13,518 nucleotides of DNA from NCBI GenBank assembly GCA_030688115.1, contig JAUYIX010000010.1, positions 1 through 13,518 on the forward strand, given 5' to 3'. The notes under the pieces are model-generated. The model made no database searches. It saw only the letters and a list, made by a program, of their open reading frames with translations, and was not told where the DNA came from. Shown here piece after piece: positions 12,865-13,518 of the stretch. The position numbers and the translations under genes were made by a program. The DNA comes from a bacterium. GTDB taxonomy: Bacteria > Patescibacteriota > JAUYIX01. How positions within the stretch are numbered: the stretch's first letter is position 1; each line of letters starts with the position of its first letter.

Positions 12865-13518
12865 ATGGCAGAACTACGTAAGTACCCCCTAGAAGACGTT
12901 CGCGATTTTGGAATCATCGCGCACATTGATGCCGGTAAAACTACCGTTACCGAGCGCTTGTTGTATTACGCCGGGATCACCCACAAAATCGGCGAGGTGC
13001 ACGAGGGTGAGGCGACAATGGACTACATGGAGCAGGAGCGCGAGCGTGGTATTACGATCACCGCCGCCGCCACAACGCTTTTTTGGAAGGAGCATCGACT
13101 CAACCTGATCGATACGCCCGGGCACGTTGACTTTACCGTCGAGGTCGAGCGCTCTATGCGCGTTTTGGATGGCGGTGTTGTGGTTTTTGATGGTGTCGCC
13201 GGGGTCGAACCGCAATCAGAGACGGTTTGGCGCCAGGCCGATAAGTACAAAGTCCCGCGTATGTGTTATGTCAACAAGCTCGATCGTACCGGCGCGGATT
13301 TTTATAAAGATGTCGACTCGATTAACGATCGGCTCTCGACCGATGCGTTGCCGATTCAGTTGCCCATCGGTATCGAGGACAACTTTTTGGGGGTCATCGA
13401 TTTACTAAAAGAGAAGGCCTACTTTTACGAGGGTGACCGTGGAGAAAAACAAGTAGAAAAAGAAATCCCGGCAGATATGCTCGACAAAACCAAAGAGTAT
13501 CGCGAAAAACTAATCGAA
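12865..13518 (+). CDS. fusA: Elongation factor G, 5' part (gene runs off the window)
   Basis: EF-G is the GTPase that drives translocation. The 218 visible codons cover the G domain of a protein usually near 700 residues. Seen are G1 A-H-I-D-A-G-K-T (19-26), G2 R-G-I-T-I (61-65) with the switch threonine, G3 D-T-P-G-H (83-87) and G4 N-K-L-D (137-140). The order rpsL-rpsG-fusA is the classic str operon, and tuf may follow outside the window. The ATG lies 21 bases after rpsG without a Shine-Dalgarno sequence. The frame is open to the last base, with no sign of damage. Confidence 0.97.
   Translation, partial: MAELRKYPLEDVRDFGIIAHIDAGKTTVTERLLYYAGITHKIGEVHEGEATMDYMEQERERGITITAAATTLFWKEHRLNLIDTPGHVDFTVEVERSMRVLDGGVVVFDGVAGVEPQSETVWRQADKYKVPRMCYVNKLDRTGADFYKDVDSINDRLSTDALPIQLPIGIEDNFLGVIDLLKEKAYFYEGDRGEKQVEKEIPADMLDKTKEYREKLIE

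Noticed and set aside
1..13518. CRISPR array, insertion sequence, phage or plasmid genes
   Set aside because: No regularly spaced long repeats, no transposase or phage-like frames; the content is housekeeping apart from two unknown genes.

Overview
The window reads as a chromosomal housekeeping segment of a bacterium of the Candidate Phyla Radiation (Patescibacteria), most likely on the Parcubacteria side. The grounds are: a large cytoplasmic protein whose core and C-terminal domain resemble proteins I remember only from CPR genomes; a ComEC split into two small genes; a nucleoside diphosphate kinase with a long insertion; and almost no Shine-Dalgarno sequences before the start codons. TGA is used as an ordinary stop (comEC-MBL and site-2 protease genes), which argues against the code-25 lineages Gracilibacteria and Absconditabacteria. 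The phylum call is inference; no 16S rRNA is present.

Layout. 1-135 is the 3' end of a HIT-family gene. 306-2294 encodes a 662-residue protein of unknown function. 2450-5359 is a tight run: rpsU, yqeY (GatB/YqeY domain), ybeY, dgkA and ftsA, with gaps of 12, -8, 23 and 21 bases. After a 221-bp leader full of symmetrical elements comes ftsZ (5581-6768), which ends at a clear intrinsic terminator. 6921-9859 holds a split comEC: the membrane channel gene, an unrecognised 293-residue gene, then the metallo-beta-lactamase-fold gene. ndk follows (9942-10586), then 352 bp without a gene that ends in a plus-strand terminator. rpmB (L28) is the only minus-strand gene and diverges from a site-2 protease gene. 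The window closes with the str operon: rpsL, rpsG and a truncated fusA.

How the genes work together. Ribosomal proteins S21, L28, S12 and S7, elongation factor G and the rRNA-maturation endonuclease YbeY serve translation. YqeY is related to the tRNA-amidotransferase GatB. FtsA and FtsZ form the membrane-tethered division ring, and DgkA recycles a lipid alcohol, probably for the cell envelope. The ComEC pieces would import single-stranded DNA, and Ndk balances nucleoside triphosphates.

Regulation. Good sigma70-type promoters (several with exact 17-bp spacers) lie so close to the start codons that many transcripts should be leaderless or nearly so. The rpmB and site-2 protease promoters are interleaved on opposite strands. 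No tRNA, rRNA, CRISPR array, insertion sequence or phage gene was seen.
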